A DNA stretch of 64,000 nucleotides from UBA2653 sp964572685 (lineage in GTDB: Bacteria; Pseudomonadota; Gammaproteobacteria; Legionellales; Legionellaceae), in NCBI GenBank assembly GCA_964572685.1, contig CAZNFJ010000001.1, positions 14,386-78,385 on the forward strand, read 5' to 3'. The notes under the pieces were generated by a model. That model saw nothing but the letters and a program-made list of their open reading frames with translations. It did not search any database and was not told the origin of the DNA. Made by a program: the position numbers and the translations under genes. Below are positions 26,357 through 35,343 of this stretch, in pieces; position 1 is the stretch's first letter; the number at the start of each line of letters is the position of its first letter.

Positions 26357-26452
26357 ACAGGACCTTCTTGTTTAATCATTAAAAATTATTATATGATGAC
26401 TTAGGATAATATGACGTAAATTTCTGCAATATGCAATCTTAAGGAGTGAATC
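26357..26452. promoter_or_regulatory. Divergent control region of icmWX and icmV-dotA
   Basis: A 96-nt region between the two start codons. On the minus strand a consensus -10 TATAAT lies at 26393-26388 with a poor -35. On the plus strand GATAAT (26405-26410) could be the -10 of icmV, also with a poor -35. Weak -35 boxes are compatible with activator control, but I could not identify a PmrA- or CpxR-type site with confidence. Confidence 0.45.
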
Positions 26453-26890
26453 ATGTTTATGTGGGTGAAAAAAGTAATTCGTGTGAGGGAGTGGTCGGAT
26501 TATGATAGAAGTAAAGGTTTTTTGGAGTATGTAAAAAGTTTATTTACTAATTTATTTAGTTTAAGAAATTGGGATGAACATCCACCGAAAGAGTTTTCTA
26601 AAGTGGTTGAACAATACCATTTGCAAAAAGATGATTTGAATAAACGTGCTTTAATTTTTAAGCGTTTGAGCTTGATATTTTTGATGTTGTTTTTAGCAAT
26701 TTGTGGATATGCAGGCTATATGTTCTATCTAGGGAGTCCATTCATTGGTTTTGTTGTGATTTGTATGAGTTTAATTGCGCTTTGTTTGGCTTTTCGTTAT
26801 CATTTTTATCTCACATTGCTTCAACATAAACGCTTGAATCTTACATTGAGGGATTGGGTTGAGCTTGTTTTTCAAAGGAAGTTGTCTTGA
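26453..26890 (+). CDS. icmV: Dot/Icm protein IcmV
   Basis: 145-aa inner-membrane protein. The N-terminal ~75 residues are soluble and basic (WVKKVIRVREWSDYDRSKGF); two membrane helices follow (~78-97 and ~101-118), then a cytoplasmic tail. Length, topology and position between icmW and dotA match IcmV of Legionella and Coxiella. SD AAGGAG lies 6 nt before ATG 26453. The stop overlaps the TTG start of dotA. Confidence 0.9.
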   Translation: MFMWVKKVIRVREWSDYDRSKGFLEYVKSLFTNLFSLRNWDEHPPKEFSKVVEQYHLQKDDLNKRALIFKRLSLIFLMLFLAICGYAGYMFYLGSPFIGFVVICMSLIALCLAFRYHFYLTLLQHKRLNLTLRDWVELVFQRKLS

Positions 26891-29766
26891 TTTTAATTGT
26901 ATGTTTTTTTTTGTTGTGGAGTTTTCAAGCTGATGCTCAACAAGTACCACTTAGCACTGTTTTATCTTTTTCTCCTCCTCCAAGTGATCGCTCCATTCAA
27001 TTTTTAGGTAATATTTTTGGTATTGTGGATGGGGTTTTAAGTGGGACAGGTAGCCAAATATTTGGCAATATGATGAGCGTTTTTAATGCCGCGGTGTTGG
27101 GTTTGGGTAGCATTGTGATTATGTATACCTTAATGATTGGTACAATGAATACGGCTCATGAAGGAGAATTTTTAGGTAAAAAGTGGTCTTCTATTTGGAT
27201 ACCTGTACGTTGTAGCACGGGAATGTTACTCATTATGCCCAAAGCATCAGGTTACTGCTTGATGCAAATCATGATGATGTGGGTAGTGGTTCAAGGCGTG
27301 GGCGCTGCTGATAGAATTTGGTCATCTGCTTTGCAATATTTAAATCGTGGTGGAAAAATTGTACAGGCTCAGATGGGGTCTAAACAAATTTTAAATGCTT
27401 TTGTTGGAAAGCAAGATGCAAATTTTATTGGTGCATCTGCGATGTTAACGGGACAAGTGTGTATGTATGCCACCCAAAAAGTTTTGGAGAAGGCTCAAAC
27501 ACACTATCAAATAATGGCTAATGATAATCAATCAGGTCCGTGTTTTAACCCTGTGGATGAAAATTGGCGGGCTTTTTGTCAATATCCGGTACCTTCTTTT
27601 TTAGAAACAGTTAATCCTGTTGATTACCAAAAATCTAAACAAACTTTACGTCGCGATACTCAGTATATGTTACCGATGCCTAATTTTGATTTTGAAGCTG
27701 TTCCTGGTGTTTATACACAATTGAATGGTTTATGTGGCGAACTTCATTGGAATGATACTCGTAATTTGGACTTTAGTAGAGAGCATTTAAAAAATTTACT
27801 TTTTACCGAGGAACAAATTGATTCTTTTGGTTTGAGTCGTGCGATTGCAATGTCGCAAATGTATAGTCAATTAGCGATGGTTGCTATAGCCATGGTTGAT
27901 AACAATCCTGAACTAAACTCGCATACACCGTTAGATAATCAGGTTTCATCGATAGCTAACTTTCAGTATGGTGTTCCAAAAAATGAATTTGGCGAAACTT
28001 GTCAATATTTTCAAGATGATGAATCTTGTGCTTTATGGAATGCGGCAAAGGACCAACTTCAAGCACCAGTATTACTTGCTGGTAATGAGTTTATCAATGC
28101 GATTGGTATTTATGAAGGACTCATGATGCCTATTTTGAATTTGATGAATGAAATTAAAGATGAGGCGCATTTTAAAAAAATGCGTAATTTTATTGGTCAA
28201 ACTCAGCAATCAGGTTGGATGTTTGCAGGGGCTTATTTTTTTAATTTAGTGAATCTTACTGGACCTGTTAACAAAGTCAGTTTGATGAAAGATTTACATT
28301 CTGGAATGGACTCTAGCCACTTTTATCAAATACCTTCTTGTAAGAATACTTCACAGGGCTTGTGTTGGTTTTTAAAACCGATGGGGTACATGTATCATTA
28401 TGACTTGGTGGTTCTTGCCATGTTGCAAGGGTGGGGAAATAATCCGCAACAAGCCAATGATTGTGCCGAAACTTTAAGTTTCACTTCTCCGGGCGCTTTT
28501 CAATCCTCTAGTGGCTATGTTGAACCTCTTGGTCATTTTTCCTCAGGGGCATGCGCCTCTACTGTTTTAGGGTTTATTGGGAATAGTTATTTTTTTCATT
28601 TGCCCGAACAGGCAGGTATGAAACCCATGACCTTGCCTGATTTTCCGATGATGTTTGCAAAAATATTTCCTGATGGCGCTGCGCAAAAGTCTCAGGAACA
28701 ATGCACCAATAAAATCCAGATTGCTGGTTGGAAATGGTGTATGAGTAGTGGTGGTCTTTGGGGCGTATTTAGTGATCTCATGGTCATGATTGCTAATTTT
28801 ATCCAAAAAATGCTAGGCATTGCTATGAATATCTTAATTGTAATTCCTTTGAAGGTTTGTATTTGGCCACAAATGCAATATGCCATGCAGATTTTAACGC
28901 ACCCATCTAGTAATCCGATTGTTGATTTAGCAAACATGGGCGCAAGTTTTATTCAGTCGACATTGTATTCTTATCTTGGAATGTTGGCTATTAGTGGACT
29001 GGGTGCTTTTCCAATGATGGGAAGTGTCATTCTAATTTTGTTGGCATTTTTGACGCCATTGTATGCTGCCTGGTTGTCTTATTTCGTTTCTATAGGTTTT
29101 ACCACATGTTATTATATACCACTTCTGCCATATTTAATTTTTACCTTTGGCGTCATTGCCTGGTTATTTTCTGTGATTGAAGCAATGGTTGCCGCTCCAA
29201 TTATGGCTTTAGGTATTACAACACCAGAAGGCGAAGGTATTTTAGGTAAAGGCGAACATGGTTTGATGCTTTTGGTGAATGTCTTTTTACGTCCATCTAT
29301 GATGGTCATTGGTTTTATTGCCGGCGTGGCGCTTTCATATATCAGTATCTGGGTTTTAAATGCAGGATTTGATATTGCTGCTGGTTTTTTAAAGGTTAAT
29401 GCCAGTGAGATGTCACAGGATATTTACGGTATTCATTGGTCTGAATTTCCTTTTGCGCAATTACTTGGATGTATGTTTTACGTGGTGATTTACATTAGTA
29501 TTTATCTCACCATTATTCAAAAAACCTTCACACTTATTTTTCTGTTACCTGATAAAGTATTGCGATGGATTGGTGGGCATCCTGAAAGTCTGGCCAGCGA
29601 AACCCAGCATTGGTTTCAAGAAGGTGCACAAAAACTCGATCAGTTCGGCAAAGTAACCGATAAAGGTATTGAAACCGGTTTAAATGATTTAAATAAAAAA
29701 TTTGGAGAAGCGTTATTGGATCATCCAAAGAATTCAATTCAATCTGCGCCGCCTGTTAGCCCTTAG
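26887..29766 (+). CDS. dotA: Dot/Icm protein DotA, first copy
   Basis: Polytopic inner-membrane protein of the type IVB secretion machine, also released as ring oligomers in Legionella. 959 aa. TTG 26887 is supported by SD AAAGGAA six nt upstream and overlaps the icmV stop. It has a signal peptide, then VPLSTVLSFSPPPSDRS and an N-terminal membrane block (~55-140). A long Cys-containing periplasmic domain (~140-640) follows, then a cluster of membrane helices (~640-900) with IEAMVAAPIMALGI, PEGEGILGK and NVFLRPSMM. It is shorter than L. pneumophila DotA (1048 aa) and tandem with a second copy. Confidence 0.93.
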   Translation: MILIVCFFLLWSFQADAQQVPLSTVLSFSPPPSDRSIQFLGNIFGIVDGVLSGTGSQIFGNMMSVFNAAVLGLGSIVIMYTLMIGTMNTAHEGEFLGKKWSSIWIPVRCSTGMLLIMPKASGYCLMQIMMMWVVVQGVGAADRIWSSALQYLNRGGKIVQAQMGSKQILNAFVGKQDANFIGASAMLTGQVCMYATQKVLEKAQTHYQIMANDNQSGPCFNPVDENWRAFCQYPVPSFLETVNPVDYQKSKQTLRRDTQYMLPMPNFDFEAVPGVYTQLNGLCGELHWNDTRNLDFSREHLKNLLFTEEQIDSFGLSRAIAMSQMYSQLAMVAIAMVDNNPELNSHTPLDNQVSSIANFQYGVPKNEFGETCQYFQDDESCALWNAAKDQLQAPVLLAGNEFINAIGIYEGLMMPILNLMNEIKDEAHFKKMRNFIGQTQQSGWMFAGAYFFNLVNLTGPVNKVSLMKDLHSGMDSSHFYQIPSCKNTSQGLCWFLKPMGYMYHYDLVVLAMLQGWGNNPQQANDCAETLSFTSPGAFQSSSGYVEPLGHFSSGACASTVLGFIGNSYFFHLPEQAGMKPMTLPDFPMMFAKIFPDGAAQKSQEQCTNKIQIAGWKWCMSSGGLWGVFSDLMVMIANFIQKMLGIAMNILIVIPLKVCIWPQMQYAMQILTHPSSNPIVDLANMGASFIQSTLYSYLGMLAISGLGAFPMMGSVILILLAFLTPLYAAWLSYFVSIGFTTCYYIPLLPYLIFTFGVIAWLFSVIEAMVAAPIMALGITTPEGEGILGKGEHGLMLLVNVFLRPSMMVIGFIAGVALSYISIWVLNAGFDIAAGFLKVNASEMSQDIYGIHWSEFPFAQLLGCMFYVVIYISIYLTIIQKTFTLIFLLPDKVLRWIGGHPESLASETQHWFQEGAQKLDQFGKVTDKGIETGLNDLNKKFGEALLDHPKNSIQSAPPVSP

Positions 29767-29775
29767 TGGGTTTTA

Positions 29776-29804
29776 TTGCCAATTATATCAAGACTAGGTA
29801 TACT
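29776..29804 (+). promoter_or_regulatory. Predicted promoter of the second dotA
   Basis: TTGCCA (29776-29781), a 17-bp spacer and TATACT (29799-29804) lie in the 90-nt gap between the two dotA genes. A 7-bp inverted repeat GCCAATT (29778-29784)/AATTGGC (29810-29816) overlaps the -35 and the start-site region and could be an operator. Confidence 0.55.
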
Positions 29805-29856
29805 TTTTTAATTGGCTGTATTTTATGGATTTTTTTTGTCTGGCTAGGAGAGCATC

Positions 29857-32757
29857 ATGCCATTACGAATAGGCTATTTGCTTGTTTTATGCTTTTTTTG
29901 TTGTTTGGCTTATTCTCAAGTGCCACTAAGTACCGTATTATCTCTAGCCCCCCCTCCCACAGATGGTTCCCTGGTTTATTTGGCAAATATATTTGGTACT
30001 GTTGATGGCGTTCTTTCTTCCTCTGGTAGTCAGGTGTTTGGCCATTTAATGGGCGTTTTTAATTTAACCGTACTTGCTTTAGGTAGTATTGTTATCATGT
30101 ACACGTTGATTGTGGGTACATTGAATACAGCCCATGAGGGAGAATTTTTAGGAAAACATTGGTCCTCTATTTGGCTTCCTGTGCGAGCGACAATCGGGAT
30201 GACATTATTGGTTCCTAAAACCAGTGGTTTTTGCTTGATGCAAATTATTGTGATGTGGGTGGTCGTGCAAGGTGTTGGTGCGGCAGACAAAGTTTGGAAT
30301 GAAGCTTTGGATTATATGAATATGGGGGGGCAGCTGATTGCAAAGCAATCTAGTTCTGAGAGTATTTATAGTATTAACTCGGTTTCCAATCCAGCATACA
30401 ATGGAGCAACGGCGCTATTAACGGGTCAAGTTTGTGCATACATGATGCAAAGGCAATTTGAAAAACTAAGAGAAGAATATTTATCTCTCGCCAATCCTGG
30501 GGATAATTCTGCCCCTTCGGGGCCTTGTGCTCCAAATGCCACAAAAACATCCTATATGAAAGATTTCTGCGATAATCCAGTACCTGACTTTTTAGGTGGT
30601 CTGAATGCCGTTCAGTTTGCGAATAATAATAGCAGAGCAACAACAACTCGCTCAACCATGCCTATTCCCTATTTTGATGCCAACGCATTTCCGTCATTTT
30701 ATGTGACCTTGAGCGACAAATCTATTTGTGGTTCGGTGGCATGGGAAAACATGAAATCAACATCGGAACAGGTGCAAGATTTTTTAAAGCTAACCGATTC
30801 TCAAGCTGAAAGTATAATAAAATCAAGAGCTATTGCCATACAACAAATGATTGAATTTTTACAACCCGTTGCACGTGCGATGGTCGATAACAATCCTGAG
30901 ATTAATAAAAATTTAAGTTCAGCTGATACAGCGACACCTGTAGCATTTTCTCAATATGGTATTGCGCTCAATAATGACGGTGCTCCATGTTCCCAACAGG
31001 GCGGATGTTACACTTGGGGGACAGATACAAATAAATATTCTGTCCTATTTGCAGGAAATGAGTTTTATAATGCTTTGAATGCTTATGCAGGCGTTATGGA
31101 ACCTATGCTGAATTTGAAAAATGAGAAATCGTTGTCAGATGCAAAAAAGTTTATACAAGGTGCTAAGCAACAAGGCTGGATCTATGCCGGGGGGTATTTT
31201 TTTCAATTGATTCGTTTGTCAGGAAATCCAGTTCATTCTGCAACAATTGATACGGAATCCGGTTTGGGGGATTCTTCTTTACCAGCGTTAAAGGCGTGTG
31301 AAGAAACAGACGGTGATAGTTCCATACTATGTAATACTTTTGGTAATCCAACAGCTAACATTATCATTGATAATATTAGTAATATTATTTATGGGTCTGC
31401 AGTGAGTTCAAAAGCCGTATCATCTCCTTGCTCGGGAGGAATGAAGTATACTTATTCAGATAAAGTAACGGCTTATGGTTATGTTTCTGTTGATGCAAGT
31501 AATAGCGGTAATGGTAATATACATCATTTTCAAAATATAAATTGTTCTTCAACAACATTGGGATTTATCGGGAATACCTTTTTTTTGAGTAACCCAGGAC
31601 AACCCGACATGAAGATTCCCCCGTTAATCTTTCCAGAGTTTCATCCATATACCCCAATAAAAACACCTAAATTTAGGAAGCCTAAATGTAGAACGAAACC
31701 ATTTTGTCCAGGAATTATTACAGAAGGAATACAATCTGTGATTAGTTATGTTCTTTCTTTTGTGGTACAAGCTATTTGGTATGCAATCGTCACTTTTTTA
31801 TCTTCAGCTATTGAAGGAATGTTGGGTAATGTGTGGCAAGCTTTTTCTGTTGCATTGGATCAGTTACGTGATATGAGTCTAAATCCTATAGTGAATTTAG
31901 CCAATGTTGGCGCAGTATTTATTCAAGCGGGAGGTGAAATCATTGTTTTAATTATAATTGCAGGTGCGATTGCTATGATGAATGTATATGCTGCTGCAGC
32001 CATGGGCTTTATTTTGGCAGTTGCATTGCCCTTTGTTTTGGTATGGGTGATTTTCTTTTTTACAATTGGGTTCGTTGCTGCGTATTATATTCCTCTATAT
32101 CCGTATATGATATTTTTATTTGGAAGCATAGCTTGGTTGATGTCCGTCATTGAAGCCATGGTGGCTGCTCCCATTGTTGCTTTAGGTATCATGTCGCCTG
32201 AAGGAGAAGGAATTCTTGGAAAAAGTGAAACAGGCATGATGATTTTAGTGAATGTCTTTTTGCGACCTTCAATGATGATCATTGGTTTTATCATGGCGAT
32301 TGTTTTAACCTATGTTGCGGTATGGATTATAAATTTTCAATACGATATCGTTGCTAAGTATCTATTGGATTATTCTTCAAGTGGCTCAGTAGCAGCACAA
32401 GCGGGTGTGAACTTTAAAACCAATTTTTTTGCTCAGGTTTTTGGATTTGGTTCTTATATTAGTATTTATGTGAGTATATATCTGACTGTGGCACAAAAGT
32501 CATTTGGCTTGATTTTCCAATTGCCCGATAAAGTTTTGCGGTGGATTGGTGCTCAACAGGAGTCTTTGGGCCAAGAGGTCCAACATTGGGCAGATGAATC
32601 CAAACAAAAAACCGAACAAATAGCCGGTCAAGTGGAACAAAAAATGGGTACAGCTACTTCTGCTCTTAAAGAAAACATGGGTGGTGAAAAAGGTCAAGAA
32701 GGCAAACAGTCGGGTAGTGTTGGAGGCGGCGGAGGCGGCGGAGGCGGCGGAGGTTAA
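29857..32757 (+). CDS. dotA: Dot/Icm protein DotA, second tandem copy with glycine tail
   Basis: 966 aa from ATG 29857 (SD AGGAGAG). It shares with the first copy the N-terminal block (VPLSTVLSLAPPPTDGS, NTAHEGEFLGK, MWVVVQGVGAADK) and the C-terminal membrane block (SVIEAMVAAPIVALGI, PEGEGILGK, NVFLRPSMM, LPDKVLRWIG). The periplasmic part (~140-620) differs greatly, with its own Cys pattern and a Lys/Pro-rich stretch (KTPKFRKPKCRTKP). The C-terminus adds a charged Gln/Lys-rich tail and eleven consecutive glycines. It looks like an ancient duplication, intact throughout. Its stop interlocks with that of the convergent dotB. Confidence 0.93.
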   Translation: MPLRIGYLLVLCFFCCLAYSQVPLSTVLSLAPPPTDGSLVYLANIFGTVDGVLSSSGSQVFGHLMGVFNLTVLALGSIVIMYTLIVGTLNTAHEGEFLGKHWSSIWLPVRATIGMTLLVPKTSGFCLMQIIVMWVVVQGVGAADKVWNEALDYMNMGGQLIAKQSSSESIYSINSVSNPAYNGATALLTGQVCAYMMQRQFEKLREEYLSLANPGDNSAPSGPCAPNATKTSYMKDFCDNPVPDFLGGLNAVQFANNNSRATTTRSTMPIPYFDANAFPSFYVTLSDKSICGSVAWENMKSTSEQVQDFLKLTDSQAESIIKSRAIAIQQMIEFLQPVARAMVDNNPEINKNLSSADTATPVAFSQYGIALNNDGAPCSQQGGCYTWGTDTNKYSVLFAGNEFYNALNAYAGVMEPMLNLKNEKSLSDAKKFIQGAKQQGWIYAGGYFFQLIRLSGNPVHSATIDTESGLGDSSLPALKACEETDGDSSILCNTFGNPTANIIIDNISNIIYGSAVSSKAVSSPCSGGMKYTYSDKVTAYGYVSVDASNSGNGNIHHFQNINCSSTTLGFIGNTFFLSNPGQPDMKIPPLIFPEFHPYTPIKTPKFRKPKCRTKPFCPGIITEGIQSVISYVLSFVVQAIWYAIVTFLSSAIEGMLGNVWQAFSVALDQLRDMSLNPIVNLANVGAVFIQAGGEIIVLIIIAGAIAMMNVYAAAAMGFILAVALPFVLVWVIFFFTIGFVAAYYIPLYPYMIFLFGSIAWLMSVIEAMVAAPIVALGIMSPEGEGILGKSETGMMILVNVFLRPSMMIIGFIMAIVLTYVAVWIINFQYDIVAKYLLDYSSSGSVAAQAGVNFKTNFFAQVFGFGSYISIYVSIYLTVAQKSFGLIFQLPDKVLRWIGAQQESLGQEVQHWADESKQKTEQIAGQVEQKMGTATSALKENMGGEKGQEGKQSGSVGGGGGGGGGGG
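32722..32753 (+). repeat. 9-bp tandem repeat encoding polyglycine at the DotA2 C-terminus
   Basis: GGAGGCGGC is repeated three times (32722-32748) followed by GGAGG. It is all-GC sequence in an AT-rich genome. Gain or loss of units stays in frame and changes the glycine count by three. Confidence 0.9.
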
Positions 32758-33878
32758 TTGTTTTCCTGATGCGTGCCTAAGGTAATCAATTTATAGGTTT
32801 TTTCGCTGATGATCCCTGCTTCATATTTATCTTTAGCATCTTTTGTCATCAATTGACCCTGTTCTCGAACCAGTCTTCGAGTTGCTGAGGTGATATCATG
32901 AGGATCACTTTCTAAAAGAATATCTCGAATCTTTTCATCGAATACCAGGTACTCCCGAAGCGCAACTCGTTTACCTTCAATCGTTGGTACTAATTTTTGC
33001 CATATGCATAAACGAATAGTCTCCAGAATATCAATCGTTCTGCCTAATCGTTCATCTTTGGAAAAAGAGGTCACCAGACGACGCATGGTTTCTGCTACAC
33101 CCGAGGTATGTAATGTGGTGTAAACAGGATGTCCAGTCAACGCTGCCTCGAGAGCAGCACTGATGGTTTCAGAATCTCGACATTCACCTACCATAATTAA
33201 ACGAGGTTTACGTCTTAGGGCATTTCGAATACCTTCGGCAAAGTTTGGTATGTGTCTTGGAATTTCAGATTGACTGACAATCGCTGAAGTGGTATTAATT
33301 TCATCAAATACAAATTCAATCGGCGATTCATAGGTTAAAACCTTACGATTGGAATCTTCCTGTTCGATGAGTTCCCGAATAATTGATGCCAATAAAGTGG
33401 ATTTACCTGAGCCTGTCGCTCCCGTTACAAAAACAATCCCTTCTTGTGGGGCTAATGCTTTAATGACATCAGGGGGTAGATCCATGGTATCCAAGCGCGG
33501 TGGCGTTGTAGGAATGGTTCTCAATGTAATTTGAATACCATCATGACCTTCGACAAGACATGCTGTCGCATTGACTCGAAAACGAAAACGTTCTCCTCGT
33601 GTCGGTCTGAATTCATAATGAGTATCAATATCTTTTCCAGATAGAAGTTGTGTAGCTGCATTGGGCCCATAAATGGCATTGATCATATCACTGACTTCTG
33701 AATTGGAGAGGTGGCGTGAGGTGATTTGAATCAAACGACCATAAATCTCTGCCATGATCGGCGCGCCGGTTTGAACGGTGACATCTGAGGCTTGCAAGCC
33801 TGTTGTAAATTCGAGCATCTTATCCATGTTGAGACTAGTAAAACGAGGAGGTTCATTAGGGAATTGCATGAAGGTCAT
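32754..33878 (-). CDS. dotB: Dot/Icm secretion ATPase DotB
   Basis: Cytoplasmic hexameric ATPase of the PilT/VirB11 class that energises Dot/Icm assembly and export. 374 aa: an N-terminal PAS-like domain (~1-125), then Walker A GATGSGKSTL (~150), the Asp box with TYESPIEFVFDE, Walker B LIMVGECRDSETI and the His box TGHPVYTTLHT. It is the third gene of dotD-dotC-dotB, overlapping dotC by 4 nt, the same order as in Legionella and Coxiella. Confidence 0.97.
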   Translation of the reverse strand: MTFMQFPNEPPRFTSLNMDKMLEFTTGLQASDVTVQTGAPIMAEIYGRLIQITSRHLSNSEVSDMINAIYGPNAATQLLSGKDIDTHYEFRPTRGERFRFRVNATACLVEGHDGIQITLRTIPTTPPRLDTMDLPPDVIKALAPQEGIVFVTGATGSGKSTLLASIIRELIEQEDSNRKVLTYESPIEFVFDEINTTSAIVSQSEIPRHIPNFAEGIRNALRRKPRLIMVGECRDSETISAALEAALTGHPVYTTLHTSGVAETMRRLVTSFSKDERLGRTIDILETIRLCIWQKLVPTIEGKRVALREYLVFDEKIRDILLESDPHDITSATRRLVREQGQLMTKDAKDKYEAGIISEKTYKLITLGTHQENN

Positions 33879-34813
33879 CGTTCATCCACCGTACCGATTA
33901 CTGGCTGCCAGGTATTACTGGAAATCGTGATTTTGGCTTGATTTATTTTAGCTTCCAGCTTGGTAAATTTAGAAATCGCTTCTTCATCTTTATCTAGTGC
34001 TGCGTGCCATTCGTTGGGATTGATATTTAAAGCTGGAAGAGCTGTAATTCTTAAGACACGATCATCAATGTGCATCTCTTCAGCATCACCAGTTACACCC
34101 AAATCGGTATGAGAAATAAACGGGGGAGAAACCATATTCATCGCCAATAATTTTCGATATAAAATCATGCCATTGAAATCTTGTTTAATGCGAGCAATAC
34201 TTTCTTCTAAAATGGTATTGGCTTGTTCGACACCCTGTTGCCAGCCTCGAGCAACATAAGTTTTCCAAACAGCTGCCTCTGCTTTATTGGTCGGTAATAG
34301 ACTGGGATGGGGAGGCTCAGGTGATTCATAATCCATCCACAAATATTCGCGCCAGTTAGGAGCTGTTGTGATGAAATGAGCTTGCTTGTAAACACGATAC
34401 ATTCGATTGGATACTCGAATGGTTTGCAAATCATCTAAATTAAAGGTATTGCGCCCCTCTAAAAGAACTGGTGGCATGACATTTTGTTCTAAGATTAAGG
34501 CATTAAAATCATAGATTTTATCAAGATAGCGCTGTTGAGTAACCAATTCATTATCAATTTCCTTGGCGCGTACTGCCAATCCTGTTTGAGCACCCACACT
34601 AAGAGCGGTATCCTTAATAGCCGTTTCACGAATTTTATTCATGGACTCTTGCTTAGATTTGGCTAATTTTTTCTTATTGCTCATCGCCATTAATGACTCG
34701 AGCGTAGGGCTTGCATCGTTGTCATCAACGACACGAACTCTTTGTGTGGCGCAACCCGAAATGAGCAATGCCAGAAAAAAAATCTTGAGATGTTTACCCG
34801 TAAAATTTGACAT
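33875..34813 (-). CDS. dotC: Dot/Icm outer-membrane lipoprotein DotC
   Basis: 312 aa. Lipoprotein signal with lipobox ISGC (Cys21). DotC, DotD and DotH form the outer-membrane part of the Dot/Icm core. The body has RYLDKIYDFNALILEQNVMPPVLLEG and WREYLWMDYESPEPPHPSLLP, both highly typical of DotC. It overlaps dotD by 20 nt and dotB by 4 nt, so the three are translationally linked. Confidence 0.96.
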   Translation of the reverse strand: MSNFTGKHLKIFFLALLISGCATQRVRVVDDNDASPTLESLMAMSNKKKLAKSKQESMNKIRETAIKDTALSVGAQTGLAVRAKEIDNELVTQQRYLDKIYDFNALILEQNVMPPVLLEGRNTFNLDDLQTIRVSNRMYRVYKQAHFITTAPNWREYLWMDYESPEPPHPSLLPTNKAEAAVWKTYVARGWQQGVEQANTILEESIARIKQDFNGMILYRKLLAMNMVSPPFISHTDLGVTGDAEEMHIDDRVLRITALPALNINPNEWHAALDKDEEAISKFTKLEAKINQAKITISSNTWQPVIGTVDER

Positions 34814-35288
34814 ATCTTAATTCTATAACCTGATTTCGAGGATATACATGAATGCTTGCGCGATTCCCAGCTTGATAATCAATATTTCTTAATATTTCTG
34901 CTAAACTTTGGTCTTTGACATTCATATTAATTAATAGGGGGACGGTAGGTGGATGTCCGAGAATTCGTAAGCGATAGTGAGCTGCGTGGGCGACACGTTT
35001 GATTAATTCTTCAATGGGACCTACCCAATCAATCGATGCACGTGTTTGTAGATTATAAGAGCTTGGAATATTAATACGGTTATCAACATCTTTAGGTAAC
35101 AAAACTTTTTCAATTTTTGCCATTTCCAGCATGGAGTTGCTAATCGAATGGGCTGCTTCTGCCAATTTTATACTGGCATCGTCACTTGGTGCATTGATCG
35201 GTGGTCTTTTTTGCATTGGCGTGGTACAAGCATAAAGTAGCCAAGTAAGAGACACCACCAAAATGGACTTTAGCGCATTGTTTTTCAT
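34794..35288 (-). CDS. dotD: Dot/Icm outer-membrane lipoprotein DotD
   Basis: 164 aa with lipobox LYAC (Cys21). The C-terminal ~90 residues (ASIDWVGPIEELIKRVAHAA, then IHVYPRNQVIELRY) form the secretin-N0-like fold known for DotD. It heads the dotDCB operon; the promoter must lie in 35289-35343, where I see no strong consensus. Confidence 0.94.
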   Translation of the reverse strand: MKNNALKSILVVSLTWLLYACTTPMQKRPPINAPSDDASIKLAEAAHSISNSMLEMAKIEKVLLPKDVDNRINIPSSYNLQTRASIDWVGPIEELIKRVAHAAHYRLRILGHPPTVPLLINMNVKDQSLAEILRNIDYQAGNRASIHVYPRNQVIELRYVKFYG

Positions 35289-35343
35289 AATTCATTTTTT
35301 GATAAGCAGATAGTAATGATTGAATCAGTTGCTTAGTCTAATG

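Noticed and set aside
26357..26452. A PmrA or CpxR box controlling icmV-dotA
   Set aside because: Only loose TTAA-like matches in AT-rich sequence; not distinguishable from chance by eye.
29766..30005. Small membrane ORF overlapping the start of dotA2
   Set aside because: It runs out of frame through the dotA2 signal-peptide region; no SD or homologue was recognised, and dotA2 has its own good SD.
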